Origin: CATOSP01 sp965205385
GTDB lineage: Bacteria > Chloroflexota > Dehalococcoidia > Lucifugimonadales > UBA3495
NCBI GenBank assembly: GCA_965205385.1
Contig: CBDBGS010000008.1
Span: 930,001-994,000 of the forward strand
Length of the DNA stretch: 64,000 bases
Reading direction: 5' to 3'
The notes beneath the pieces were generated by a model. That model was not told where the DNA came from, searched no databases, and saw only the letters and a list, made by a program, of their open reading frames with translations. The position numbers were made by a program, and so were the translations under genes. Below are positions 51,047-59,917 of this stretch, in pieces (positions within the stretch are counted from its first letter, which is position 1; each line of letters opens with the position of its first letter).

Positions 51047-51430
51047 ATAACCATCTCCAAAGCTGGAAAGGTGTGGTTTGCGCGGGAATTATAGCATGGA
51101 GCGGAGACGACGAGGAAAAGAGGATGATCGTAGATTGCCGTGGGAGCTACGATGCTTGGGCTTTGCCAACGGACGGTGCAAGCAGGCCAGGGCCTTTTAA
51201 ATGGGAGTACCGCCAACTGGTAACGCACCGGTCAAGGACAAAACCCACCTTTCGGAAAAGGGGGAGAATGGCCGCGTTGGAGGCTCTTTTGCGAAAGGGG
51301 GAGAATGGTCTTGTGGGCGGATAGTTAGGAGATCCTGGCAAGCAGGCGGGCCGCGGTTGACCACGTCTGGCCCCGGTGCTAGCGTTTAGCAAGCCAGGGA
51401 AACCTACCCAGCCAAGATGGAGGGCGCGCT
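51047..51430. other. Divergent promoter region, no gene
   Basis: About 380 bp between the divergent CaiB and ribokinase genes. A direct repeat of GGGGGAGAATGG with similar flanks occurs at about 51261 and 51297. No supported coding frame. It should hold both promoters, but I see no strong consensus boxes. Confidence 0.5.
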
Positions 51431-52375
51431 ATGGTGCAAGACCAGGAAAGCGGGCGGCCAGGCGTGGTGGCGCTGGGCGGTATCAACATGGACCTGGTCA
51501 GTGTGACCCCACGGTTCCCCCTTCCTGGCGAGACCGTGGTAGGCACGCGGTTTCTTACTTACCCAGGTGGGAAGGGAGCGAACCAGGCTGTGGCGGCGGC
51601 TCGCATGGGAGCGAATTCCGTAATGATTGGCCGCGTTGGCGATGATGTGTTCGGAGGTCAGTTGATAGAGGCGCTGGACGCCATTGGAGTAGGTGTCGAT
51701 GGAGTAGCGGTGGCCCAAAACACAACCTCCGGCCTTGCGATCATCACCATCGACGAAACAGCCCAAAACCAGATTATCCAAGTGTTGGGGGCCAACGGCA
51801 CGTGTGGCCGGGAAGAGGCTGACCGGTGCGTCCAGGCCCTCCGGGTAGCTTCCACCGTACTCCTCCAACTGGAAGTGTCTCTGGACGCTTCCTTGTTGGT
51901 GGCGATGGAGGCGTCCGCTCAGGGCAAGACGGTGATACTAGACCCCGGACCAGTGCGCCCGCTTCCGGCGGAGTTCTACTCCTGTTGCAGCGTGATTACC
52001 CCGAACGAAACCGAAGCCCAGGCGTTGGTTGGGTTTCCGGTGACTGACCCTGCGTCTGCCGCGAGGGCGGGGGAAGCGCTTTTGGACCGGGGTGTGGGAA
52101 TGGCAATCGTGAAGCTGGGTTCTCAGGGCGCGTATTTTGCGACCAGGGAACAGTCCGGGCACGTTGCGCCGTTCCGGGTCAATGCGGTTGATTCGGTGGC
52201 AGCCGGAGACGCCTTTAACGGCGCGTTGGCCGTCGCATTGGCGGAAGGACTGGAACTGGGCGACTGCGTGCGTGTCGCATCCGCCGCCGGAGCGCTGGCG
52301 GTGACCACTTCCGGGGCGCAGGACTCGATGCCGCTGCGGGCCGATGTTGAGTCGCTTCTGAACAGCCAGGGGTAA
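51431..52375 (+). CDS. rbsK: Ribokinase (PfkB family)
   Basis: A 314-residue sugar kinase. GGINMDLVSVTPRFPLPGETV and YPGGKGANQAVAAARMGAN are the ribokinase substrate-binding N-terminus. NETEAQALVG and the C-terminal anion hole DSVAAGDAFNGALAVAL follow, with Ala in place of the first Gly of GAGD but the catalytic Asp kept. It phosphorylates ribose or a related sugar. GGAGGG precedes the ATG. No ribose transporter is adjacent. Confidence 0.9.
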   Translation: MVQDQESGRPGVVALGGINMDLVSVTPRFPLPGETVVGTRFLTYPGGKGANQAVAAARMGANSVMIGRVGDDVFGGQLIEALDAIGVGVDGVAVAQNTTSGLAIITIDETAQNQIIQVLGANGTCGREEADRCVQALRVASTVLLQLEVSLDASLLVAMEASAQGKTVILDPGPVRPLPAEFYSCCSVITPNETEAQALVGFPVTDPASAARAGEALLDRGVGMAIVKLGSQGAYFATREQSGHVAPFRVNAVDSVAAGDAFNGALAVALAEGLELGDCVRVASAAGALAVTTSGAQDSMPLRADVESLLNSQG

Positions 52376-52423
52376 CGCCCTCAGTCTAAGATCGGAAAGC
52401 CTTCGGCTCGGCGTGATTAGCGA

Positions 52424-53017
52424 TCAGCAGCCAACGTTTGTCCGGGCATGGCGGATACCCTTAGCCACCAATCGAACTACCAGGACAATCATAGGGGCCA
52501 TGACGACCAGGACCATAGTCCACCAGTGGGGTGCGGCGGTGACCTCGTAGAGGATGCCGGATACCGACATCAGGGAAGCCAGCAAGGTTGCCCCTAGAGA
52601 CAGCAACAGAACTATCCGGGAGGATGCGGTCTGGTTTTTCTCCGACAAGACACAAAGGCTTGCCAAGAATGCCGTAGCCGCCAGCACGGACGCGATCGCC
52701 GCAGCCTTCCAGAAGGCGTCCGGGTCGGGCGTCATCCAAATCCCCACTGTAACCAGGGCGAAGCAAGCGGAGGTGGCCAAGAGTCCGGCCAGCCCTACAG
52801 CTTTCCACCCTCGGCGTCTCAGAAGCGCGGAGGGCGGCAGCGCCGCGAGGCAAACGCCTCCCAGAGCGAGCGCATTGAGCATCAGTTGCCCGCGGGGCTG
52901 AGTATACTCGCCCAAAAGCGCGATGGCCGACAGGACCAACACCGCGCCGAGCAGGGATGCCAATGCGCCGAGCAGGAATATTCGGGGCGATAGCTTCGGG
53001 AGGAATCGAGCAGCCAC
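52424..53017 (-). CDS. Integral membrane protein of unknown function
   Basis: A 197-residue protein with about six hydrophobic segments (e.g. FLLGALASLLGAVLVLSAIA, LAATAFLASLCVL, WWTMVLVVMAPMIVLVVRLV). No conserved motif recognised. It lies 19 bp after the MmgE/PrpD gene on the same strand and may share its transcript. The N-terminal positive residues suggest a cytoplasmic start. Confidence 0.68.
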   Translation of the reverse strand: MAARFLPKLSPRIFLLGALASLLGAVLVLSAIALLGEYTQPRGQLMLNALALGGVCLAALPPSALLRRRGWKAVGLAGLLATSACFALVTVGIWMTPDPDAFWKAAAIASVLAATAFLASLCVLSEKNQTASSRIVLLLSLGATLLASLMSVSGILYEVTAAPHWWTMVLVVMAPMIVLVVRLVAKGIRHARTNVGC

Positions 53018-53036
53018 GAACAGAGGCCAGCGGGCT

Positions 53037-54431
53037 TTATCCCTTCAACAGCGCGGTGAGGTCTCTCACGCTGTCCACCTCGTCGAGATGGTAGACCATG
53101 TCGATCACCTTGGCCTGGACGTCGTCGGCAAGCAAGCCCTGGGCGCAGTCTCCGAACTTTCCGGCCAGTTCCTCAACGCTCATAGGGCGTTCCGGGGTGC
53201 CCCGGGAGGTCGACGCCTCTGTGGACAAGACAGTCCCGTCCCGCAGTTGGACTTCGATCAAGCTACGGATGCGCTGGAACCCGAGAGCTTCCAGGTCCTC
53301 ATGCAGGTAGGGCTTTACCCGCGCCATCATCTCCTGCACGTCGGGCCGCAAGACCACTTCGTCGGTAAATTGGGCAATCCCTCCGGCTCTTTCCAACAGG
53401 AGGATACCCATGCAGAACGGGATACTGAACTTGGCCTCCAACTCGTCGGTGGGAGTGGCGTACCGAAGCGCCGCCAGGACGTTTGAAGTTGTGCCGATCC
53501 GCACTTCGGCAACGTCACCGGCTTTGATGTCGTGTTCCAGGACGAGGTCCAGCATTGCGTCCATGGAAGGGTGGGACAGGGAGCCGCAAGGATAAGGTTT
53601 GATCGAAACGCCGGGGTCTACAAAGGTGTAGGGGTTGCCCAGCTTTCCCTGGATGGCTTCGGGGTCGACTCCTGAACCGGCAACTTGGAAGTACCCCCAC
53701 GGCCCATCCAAGGCTTCGGGAGCCGTGCGGTATCCGATGCCCGCCAACCCAGCGGCAACTATGCCGCCTTGCGCGGCCGCCCCTGCATGGTACGGCTTGG
53801 TCATGGTGCCGAAGGCTACGCGGATACCGGAGCTCTTGCTGGCGGCTATTCCCAGGGCCTGGGCGATCATCTCCGTATCCATCCCGCGCAGCTTGGCCGC
53901 CGCGGCCGCCGCGCCGAAAATTCCGATGGTGCCGGTGGAATGGAAGCCGTTTTGGTAGTGGTACGGCCTGATTGCTTCAGCCACCTTGCAGGCTACTTCT
54001 ACGCCGGTGCAGAAAGCGGTCAGCGTGTCCTTGCCGCTGGCCCCGATCTCCTCGGCGGCCGGGATGGCGGCGCTCAGCACCGGGGTGGTGGGGTGGGTGA
54101 GCAGCCCGTAGACCCGGTCGGGCAACGTGGAGATCTGCGTGTCATCGTAGTCCAGAGCGTGGGCGCTGACGCCGTTGGCCAGGGCTGCGAATTCGGCTGG
54201 AAGTGTCTGGTCCTGACCGATGACCGTAGCTTTCCCGCTGAGACCGAGGCCGGCGATGTACTGGCGGATCAGCCTGGTGCAATCAGCGTTGACCCCAGAC
54301 AGTGTGACTCCGATGCCGTCTATGACCGCTTCTTTCGCCCGTCGGATGACGTTGGCGGGGATGCTCTCGTAGGTAACACTGTGTATGTATTCGGCTAACT
54401 CTCTAGTTAATGAAGCGTTGTCGCCAGCCAT
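53037..54431 (-). CDS. MmgE/PrpD-family protein
   Basis: A 464-residue protein of the 2-methylcitrate dehydratase superfamily. ANGVSAHALDYDDTQISTLPD, AFCTGVEVACKVAEAI, NGFHSTGTIGIFGAAAAAAK and YPCGSLSHPSMDAMLDLV are the family landmarks. Members include PrpD, cis-aconitate decarboxylase and many iminodisuccinate-type catabolic enzymes; no prpB or prpC is nearby, so methylcitrate use is not implied. ATG 54431 is preceded by GGAGG at nine bases; ATG 54467 is in frame. Confidence 0.92.
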   Translation of the reverse strand: MAGDNASLTRELAEYIHSVTYESIPANVIRRAKEAVIDGIGVTLSGVNADCTRLIRQYIAGLGLSGKATVIGQDQTLPAEFAALANGVSAHALDYDDTQISTLPDRVYGLLTHPTTPVLSAAIPAAEEIGASGKDTLTAFCTGVEVACKVAEAIRPYHYQNGFHSTGTIGIFGAAAAAAKLRGMDTEMIAQALGIAASKSSGIRVAFGTMTKPYHAGAAAQGGIVAAGLAGIGYRTAPEALDGPWGYFQVAGSGVDPEAIQGKLGNPYTFVDPGVSIKPYPCGSLSHPSMDAMLDLVLEHDIKAGDVAEVRIGTTSNVLAALRYATPTDELEAKFSIPFCMGILLLERAGGIAQFTDEVVLRPDVQEMMARVKPYLHEDLEALGFQRIRSLIEVQLRDGTVLSTEASTSRGTPERPMSVEELAGKFGDCAQGLLADDVQAKVIDMVYHLDEVDSVRDLTALLKG

Positions 54432-54504
54432 CGTACCGGACCTCCAGATAAGGGCTAATTGGGCCACCTGTCATCTTAGACCAAAGTGTTAATATGGGGA
54501 AGAT

Positions 54505-55002
54505 ATGATGAATGATGACCGGTTCTGCCCAGCCTGTGCCGCTCCCTTGGAGGAGAGGGAAGAAGCAGGGAGGTTGAGGCCGGTATGCTCGAAATGCGGC
54601 AAGATCGTCTTCTACGACCCCAAGGTCGCCGCAACCTGCATCGTGGAACGACAGGGCAAGGTCCTGATGGTCAGGCGGGGCAATCAGCCAGGATACGGCC
54701 TATGGAGTATGCCAGGCGGCTACGTGGACCGCGGTGAAGTGGTTGAGGCGGCGGCGGCCCGAGAGGTGATCGAGGAAACCGGTCTGGTGGTGGAAGTAGG
54801 CAACTTGGTGGGAATATTCTCCGAGGCGGGCCACCCGGTAATAGTGGCGGCGTTTTCCGCCGGGGAAACGGGCGGCAACCTGGGGCCGGGGCCTGAAGCG
54901 TTGGATGTTGGTTTCTTCAGCCTGGACTCCTTGCCACCGTTGGCGTTCCCCCGCGATAAACTGATCCTAGAACGGTGGCGGGGGATGCAAGGTTGCGGCT
55001 AG
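54505..55002 (+). CDS. NUDIX hydrolase with N-terminal zinc ribbon
   Basis: A 165-residue protein. The zinc ribbon FCPACAAPL...PVCSKCGKIVFYDPK (Cys pairs at about 8/11 and 28/31) precedes a Nudix domain with the box GGYVDRGEVVEAAAAREVIEETG (key residues G, E, REVIEE). The layout resembles NudC-like or zinc-ribbon ADP-ribose pyrophosphatases, but at half the length of NudC. It is likely to hydrolyse a nucleoside diphosphate derivative. Divergent from the MmgE gene. Confidence 0.92.
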   Translation: MMNDDRFCPACAAPLEEREEAGRLRPVCSKCGKIVFYDPKVAATCIVERQGKVLMVRRGNQPGYGLWSMPGGYVDRGEVVEAAAAREVIEETGLVVEVGNLVGIFSEAGHPVIVAAFSAGETGGNLGPGPEALDVGFFSLDSLPPLAFPRDKLILERWRGMQGCG

Positions 55003-55083
55003 GGCAATTATGATGACGGCAGATTGTCGATTATTTGGCTTGAAGGGAATATCATCGGTGTTGGTAGTTTGCGAGGCAATGAA

Positions 55084-55698
55084 ATGCAACGGCTTGCAGC
55101 CCTGGATGTTGCACGTTGTTTCATCCAAATGGACCATGCGGCGGGCGGGACAGGGGAAATCACCAACCTGAAGGTCCAGAAGCTTTGCTACTATGCCCAG
55201 GGGTTTGCGTTAGCGCGACACAATCGGCCTTTGTTTTATGAATCGATCGAACGTTGGGAGCACGGTCCAGTGGTCCCCCCGGTGTGGCGCGAGTATCGGA
55301 ACTTCCGTGCGAGCCCCATCCATTCTTCCGAGAACAGCTTTGACCCCCGTTTGTATGATTCTGAAACCCGTGAGTTGCTCGACGAGGTATTCAGACTATA
55401 CGGGACATTGCCCGCCTGGGAGCTTAGGAATAAGACGCATCAAGAGCCACCTTGGACCGACACTCCAGACCGGGCCGCAATCACACACCAAAGACTGCGA
55501 GATTACTTCGGGCCGTTGATATCTGACTTGGATGAACTTGGTCACGACCAATCACAGCTACTTCAGGGCGAAGCCCTAGCCTCCGAGATGATGAACGACC
55601 ATATGCTTCGGAAACTGACCGAACGCGGATATGCCGATCTAGCCGCTGGCCGATATAGCCCTCTTGAGGAAGTCCGACAAACTCTTGGCGACGTTTGA
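55084..55698 (+). CDS. Panacea-domain (SocA-like, DUF4065) antitoxin
   Basis: A 204-residue protein. The N-terminal core ITNLKVQKLCYYAQGFALAR, ...FYESIERWEHGPVVPPVWREY is the Panacea (DUF4065/SocA) pattern. Panacea proteins are antitoxins found with many unrelated toxins. The C-terminal part (HDQSQLLQGEALASEM onward) may bind the partner. ATG 55084 follows GAGGCAATGAA; the frame is open back to 55024. The overlapping downstream gene encodes a likely toxin. Confidence 0.84.
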   Translation: MQRLAALDVARCFIQMDHAAGGTGEITNLKVQKLCYYAQGFALARHNRPLFYESIERWEHGPVVPPVWREYRNFRASPIHSSENSFDPRLYDSETRELLDEVFRLYGTLPAWELRNKTHQEPPWTDTPDRAAITHQRLRDYFGPLISDLDELGHDQSQLLQGEALASEMMNDHMLRKLTERGYADLAAGRYSPLEEVRQTLGDV

Positions 55699-55981
55699 TG
55701 CCGTCGTGTCGAGCGCCGCACGAGCCTTCGTGGAGTCGTTGACGTTGTTCGAACGGGCTGAATTCTATTGGGCGTTAGAAGATTTGCGTAGAGACTACCA
55801 TCCCGACGGTCGGTTCAAGGTACCGCTTGACGGTTTACCTTACGCGACCGGAGCCCTTGGATTTTCCCGGCGTGAGTTCTGGATAGTTTATTCCTTCCTG
55901 AACGAAGCTATGCTATATATCGCCAGTGTGTACTGGAGGCCAGACTCCCCAAGGCGGAGCGGGGAACTGCTAGAAGGTTGA
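55664..55981 (+). CDS. Probable RelE/ParE-fold toxin partner of the Panacea antitoxin
   Basis: Up to 105 residues. The pattern ERAEFYWALEDLRRDYHPDG, RFKVPLDGLPYATGALGFSR and REFWIVYSFLNEAMLYIASVYW gives the helix-helix-strand order of RelE/ParE-type toxins. The frame overlaps the antitoxin by 35 bases from TTG 55664; a GTG at 55706, eight bases after the antitoxin stop, is an equally good start. Neither has a strong ribosome binding site, so translation probably depends on the antitoxin. The fold call is by pattern only. Confidence 0.65.
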   Translation: MRKSDKLLATFDAVVSSAARAFVESLTLFERAEFYWALEDLRRDYHPDGRFKVPLDGLPYATGALGFSRREFWIVYSFLNEAMLYIASVYWRPDSPRRSGELLEG

Positions 55982-56009
55982 ATGCACCCACGGGGCATGC
56001 CAAGACTCG

Positions 56010-56705
56010 ATGCTCAAATCCCTTTTAGGCCAGGTCTCCAAGCAGGCACTGGACCTGCTTTTCCCGCTTAGCTGTGTCGTTTGCCGCAGGGAGGGGGAGT
56101 TCATTTGCCTGGGATGTGAGCCAGCCCTGCCAAGATTGGTCGCGCCCTTCTGCCGAATTTGCGCGCTTCCCGACGCCCGTGACGTGTGCCGTTGGTGTTC
56201 GCAAGCCCCGCTTGAGCTGGATGGGGTCCGCGCTCCGTTCCTGTTTGAAGGTCCAATACGGGAGGCAGTGCATAGCCTGAAGTACCGGGGGATAAGGGCG
56301 GCAACCCCCTACCTGGGAAGCCTTCTTGCGGGGTACATGTCGGAGAATCCGTTGCCGGGAGACTTGGTCATGCCTGTCCCGCTGCACCCCCGCCGCATGA
56401 GGTCCAGAGGGTATAACCAGTCGGAGCTACTGGCCAGAAAACTCGCCCGGGAAACTGGGTTGGACCTGGACGTTTCGTCGCTTGCAAGGGTCAAAAATTC
56501 CGGGCCTCAGGTTGGCGGCAACCGTGAGCTGCGCCGCTCCAACGTGGAGGGGAGCTTCGTATGCTGGGCGGACCTTAGCAGCAGGCGGGTTATCCTGGTG
56601 GATGATGTGGCAACCACGGGAAGCACATTGTCGGCTTGTGGGTCGGAACTTAAGGGCGCTGGGGCGTCTTCGGTCTGGGGGCTCGTGTTGGCCAGGGAGA
56701 GTTAA
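56010..56705 (+). CDS. comF: ComF-family phosphoribosyltransferase-like protein
   Basis: A 231-residue ComFC-type protein. It has an N-terminal Cys-rich zinc finger (CVVCRREGEFICLGC, FCRICALPDARDVCRWC), PVPLHPRRMRSRGYNQSELLA in the middle and the PRPP-binding motif RRVILVDDVATTGSTLSAC at the C-terminus. ComF is needed for transformation in several bacteria, binding single-stranded DNA in concert with ComFA; it may instead have a purine or phosphoribosyl role here, as no other com genes are visible. Confidence 0.92.
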   Translation: MLKSLLGQVSKQALDLLFPLSCVVCRREGEFICLGCEPALPRLVAPFCRICALPDARDVCRWCSQAPLELDGVRAPFLFEGPIREAVHSLKYRGIRAATPYLGSLLAGYMSENPLPGDLVMPVPLHPRRMRSRGYNQSELLARKLARETGLDLDVSSLARVKNSGPQVGGNRELRRSNVEGSFVCWADLSSRRVILVDDVATTGSTLSACGSELKGAGASSVWGLVLARES

Positions 56706-56867
56706 CGGCATTCCCTGGCTACCGTTTCGGGAGTTGGCGTGTCACTTCCGGATTGACAATGCTCAAGAGGTCTGTTGAAATTACGATGTCCGGAACCTGA
56801 GCCCCGTGTTTGGAGCGGGTGCGGGTAAGTTTTCCGGTATATAAGACGATCGACGGAGGAAAGTACG

Positions 56868-57857
56868 ATGGCGGGGAACACGTTGATTTACGTCGGCGCG
56901 GAAGCCAGCGGCCTGTATCGCAAAGAGGCCGGGGAGTCCCATTGGGAGAACCTGACTCGTGGAATGGCCCCTTCAGCCCAAGTGCGGTCAATCGCCATAC
57001 ACCCAGAGAACCCGAATGTCGTGTTTGCTGGCACCCAGCGAGGCGTCTACCGCAGCAAGGACCGCGGGGACAACTGGGAGCGCATGAACCTCACCGAGGG
57101 CCGGGTGGTATGGTCCCTGAAGTTCCACCCAGGCGACGCCAACACCATGTTCCTGGGAACCGAGGGCAGCGAGGTCTTCAAGAGTGTCGACGGCGGCGAA
57201 AACTGGGAGTACATGGCCACCATCTCCAACCCCGACTCGGTGCAGATGGCGTTTGCCACGCGCATCCTGGGTCTGGCTATCGAGGCAAATAGCCCGGACC
57301 ACATGTACGCGGCCCTCGAGGTCGGCGGCGCGGCCCGTAGCTCTGACGGCGGAAAGACCTGGCGGATCGCTAACAGCAACTTCGCGGGTGACGTGGACCT
57401 GATGGACCTCCACGGCGTAGCCGTGGGCGGCTCCGACTCCGGCTCGGTGTTCATTTCGAACCGCGTTGGCGTATGGCGGACCCGCGACCGGGGCGAAAAT
57501 TGGGAAAACATGGAGTTCCAGAAGTATTCTCCCATCATGTATTCTCGCGGCGTCCAGGCTGACCCCAGCGACTCCAACACTCTCTACGCCTGCGTGGGAA
57601 TGAACTTCGGAAGCGAAGAGGGCGGCGTGCTCCGCACCACCAACCTGGGCGAGACCTGGGAACGTTTCGACAAGGGGATAGAGCCGAAAAGCACCACGTT
57701 CGGGGTCTCAATCAACGCCCAAGACTCTCAGCAGGTATACTTCTGCAGCCGTAAGGGCCAGGTGTTTGGCACCCACGATGGTGGAGCTAGCTGGTCGGCC
57801 CACGACCTGCCCGAAGCAGTCACCAACGTGATTAGCGTGGCCTGCTCTTCCGCGTAG
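56868..57857 (+). CDS. BNR-repeat (sialidase-like beta-propeller) protein
   Basis: A 329-residue beta-propeller. The Asp-box/BNR motif SxDxGxxW repeats through it: SKDRGDNWERM, SVDGGENWEYM, SSDGGKTWRI, TRDRGENWENM, TNLGETWERF, THDGGASWSAH. No signal peptide is visible, so it appears cytoplasmic or unconventionally exported. Asp-boxes are structural and do not imply sialidase activity; a catalytic Arg triad is not evident. GGAGGAAAG precedes the ATG. An intrinsic terminator follows at 57917. Confidence 0.85.
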   Translation: MAGNTLIYVGAEASGLYRKEAGESHWENLTRGMAPSAQVRSIAIHPENPNVVFAGTQRGVYRSKDRGDNWERMNLTEGRVVWSLKFHPGDANTMFLGTEGSEVFKSVDGGENWEYMATISNPDSVQMAFATRILGLAIEANSPDHMYAALEVGGAARSSDGGKTWRIANSNFAGDVDLMDLHGVAVGGSDSGSVFISNRVGVWRTRDRGENWENMEFQKYSPIMYSRGVQADPSDSNTLYACVGMNFGSEEGGVLRTTNLGETWERFDKGIEPKSTTFGVSINAQDSQQVYFCSRKGQVFGTHDGGASWSAHDLPEAVTNVISVACSSA

Positions 57858-57916
57858 CCAAAAGCCGTCCCTCTGGGGCGGCGTATTCAGGTCACGAACG
57901 ATCTAGAGGCCAACTT

Positions 57917-57950
57917 CTGGGGTGGATGACGAGTCCACCCCAGTTTCATT
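57917..57950 (+). terminator. Intrinsic terminator after the BNR gene
   Basis: Perfect 10-bp stem CTGGGGTGGA / TCCACCCCAG with a 7-nt loop (57917-57943), followed by TTTCATT on the plus strand. It lies 60 bp after the BNR stop codon and 46 bp before the next ATG. Confidence 0.82.
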
Positions 57951-57995
57951 AATGTCGGGCCCCTTCAGGCATCCGATGGGGGAATTGTTAGGATT

Positions 57996-59168
57996 ATGGC
58001 GATAGACGCTGGGCTCGAAGATGTTGTAGGGGCTGCCTCGGACCTCGCTCCGGCGATCCGCGGCTCCAGAAATGAGATTGAGACGGACGGTAGATTGCCC
58101 TCTGAGTTGGTTGAGAAGCTGGACAATGCCGGGCTCTTCAGGCTCAGTCTTCCCCGTTCCATGGGCGGACCCGAATGCGATCCCCTGACCACTTTCCGGG
58201 CTGTGGAAGAGTTGTCCAGGGCAGACGGCTCGGTGGGCTGGTGTTCGATGCTCTCCAGCACGTGCTCACTCTTTGCGGGCTATTTGCCGGTGAACGTGGG
58301 TAAAGAGATGTTCGGGGACCCACCCACATTTAGGATGGCGGGTTCTATCAGGCCAGAGGGCCGAGCGGTGGAGGTGGACGGAGGCTATCGCGTTTCCGGC
58401 CACTGGGACTATGCGAGCGGAATCAATCATGCAAACTGGCTCATGTGCACATGTGTAATCGAGGACGGAAACGGTCCGCGCTCAACCGAGGGCGGTGTGC
58501 CAGAAACCCGGACCCTGCTAGCCCCCGTGGGTACGGCGACGATTGTGGACGACTGGTCTACGGTTGGACTGGGCGGTACGGGTAGCCACGACTTCATGGT
58601 GGACGACATCTTTGTGCCAGCCGAGCACAGCTATCTGTTGTTTAGTCCGCCACAAGAGACTGGTCCTCTATACCATCCCCGGTTGTCGCTGATTGCGGCG
58701 TGGGCGCCCGTTGCCGCCAATTCACTGGGGATGGCCAGGGGGGCAATGGATGCGTTTCTCGAAATAGCTTCGGACACAGGCTCCACGGGGTCGACGACAC
58801 CTCTCAAGGACCGTCCGGCGGTGCAGACTAAGGTCGCGGAGGCCGAGGCGATTATCGGCGCAGCCCGCGCCTACGTTGTTGATTCAGTAGGCTCTGTGTG
58901 GAATGCGGTCTGCCAGGACGGCCAAGACCTGGATGAGCTGGTTGCGCGCGCCCGGTTGAGCATCACCCACGCGATCTGGGAATCGGTGAAGGCGGTTGAC
59001 TTGCTCTTTCATGCCGCCGGCACCAACGCCGTTCACCGTAGGCATCCGCTGGAACGGTTTTTCCGCGATGTTCACACGGCGGCACAGCACGTGGGCGGCT
59101 CGCCGGCCAACATTGACGCCGCAGGTCAGGCCCTGCTTGGTCTTCGTCCCGGAATCCCCGGCTGGTAG
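57996..59168 (+). CDS. Acyl-CoA dehydrogenase-like flavin-dependent oxidoreductase
   Basis: A 390-residue protein with acyl-CoA dehydrogenase/flavin monooxygenase layout. GLFRLSLPRSMGGPECDPLT and ELSRADGSVGWCSMLSST open the fold; GGYRVSGHWDYASGINHANW and TVGLGGTGSHDFMVDDIFVP lie mid-protein; AAGTNAVHRRHPLERFFRDVHT near the end matches HsaA/HpaH-type hydroxylases rather than true dehydrogenases. It probably uses FMNH2 or FADH2 on an aromatic or similar substrate. The reductase partner is not adjacent. Confidence 0.88.
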   Translation: MAIDAGLEDVVGAASDLAPAIRGSRNEIETDGRLPSELVEKLDNAGLFRLSLPRSMGGPECDPLTTFRAVEELSRADGSVGWCSMLSSTCSLFAGYLPVNVGKEMFGDPPTFRMAGSIRPEGRAVEVDGGYRVSGHWDYASGINHANWLMCTCVIEDGNGPRSTEGGVPETRTLLAPVGTATIVDDWSTVGLGGTGSHDFMVDDIFVPAEHSYLLFSPPQETGPLYHPRLSLIAAWAPVAANSLGMARGAMDAFLEIASDTGSTGSTTPLKDRPAVQTKVAEAEAIIGAARAYVVDSVGSVWNAVCQDGQDLDELVARARLSITHAIWESVKAVDLLFHAAGTNAVHRRHPLERFFRDVHTAAQHVGGSPANIDAAGQALLGLRPGIPGW

Positions 59169-59203
59169 CGGGGTTGGCCTATCGGACTACTTTGGGGCGT
59201 GGG

Positions 59204-59866
59204 CTACGGTTCACTCCGGTCCCAATCCGGCATCGCCCAATAGCCTTCGAAGGGGATGTCCACACGAGCCTGTAGTCCCTGGGCCCTCTTCAGCCGCTGG
59301 ATGTTGTAAAGGTGTGTGATGTACTCGTAGTAGCGGTGGAGGAAAGACGCCTCTAGTGTGATTAGCGATTGGGTGGGGTCTTCGGGGTCCGGTTTCACGC
59401 CTCCGGGAAAGAGCTGGGGGTACTGGGCGAAGAAGCCCGTGCCCCCTCCATAGGAGGTCTTCTCTCGCAGACTGCCCACGGTCTCGTTGTTCAAGATTCG
59501 CCACGCCAGGTCCATCCCCAAACGCAGCTTTTCCAGGATGATGACCGTGTCCCAATAGAGGTCCTCGTCCAGCCGGCGGTCATGGGGAGAGGCCAGGAGA
59601 CCATCGTACTCCTGGCCCTCGGGCAGACCGTCCGGGAACAGAGTTTGCCCCCACCGCTGCCAGAACCACCGGAGGTCACCAGAGGCCATGTGGCTGAGAT
59701 TCCGCCGGATGCTCCACAGGCCCCACTCCCAGCGGTCGGACTCGAAGTCCAGTTGGGCGTCGGAGAGGCCCTCGATCTCCTCGCAGATCATCTGAAACAG
59801 CTCGGATTCAAACTGAGGAAACAAGGCCGTACCCGGTGCTGATTCCGATAGCGCTTCGTTCACCAT
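59204..59866 (-). CDS. DinB-like (DUF664/DinB_2) four-helix protein
   Basis: A 220-residue soluble helical protein. WSIRRNLSHMASGDLRWFWQR and ASFLHRYYEYITHLYNIQRLK carry His residues in the positions of the DinB-superfamily metal triad. DinB-like proteins include thiol transferases (bacillithiol, mycothiol, and related). CAGGAG precedes the ATG. It is convergent with the flavoprotein gene at 59168 and lies 51 bp downstream of the gene at 59918-60490. Confidence 0.76.
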   Translation of the reverse strand: MVNEALSESAPGTALFPQFESELFQMICEEIEGLSDAQLDFESDRWEWGLWSIRRNLSHMASGDLRWFWQRWGQTLFPDGLPEGQEYDGLLASPHDRRLDEDLYWDTVIILEKLRLGMDLAWRILNNETVGSLREKTSYGGGTGFFAQYPQLFPGGVKPDPEDPTQSLITLEASFLHRYYEYITHLYNIQRLKRAQGLQARVDIPFEGYWAMPDWDRSEP

Positions 59867-59917
59867 GCGAAAATACTCCTGGCTTATGGCGGGATGTGGG
59901 TTAGCCTGAGTGGGAGG

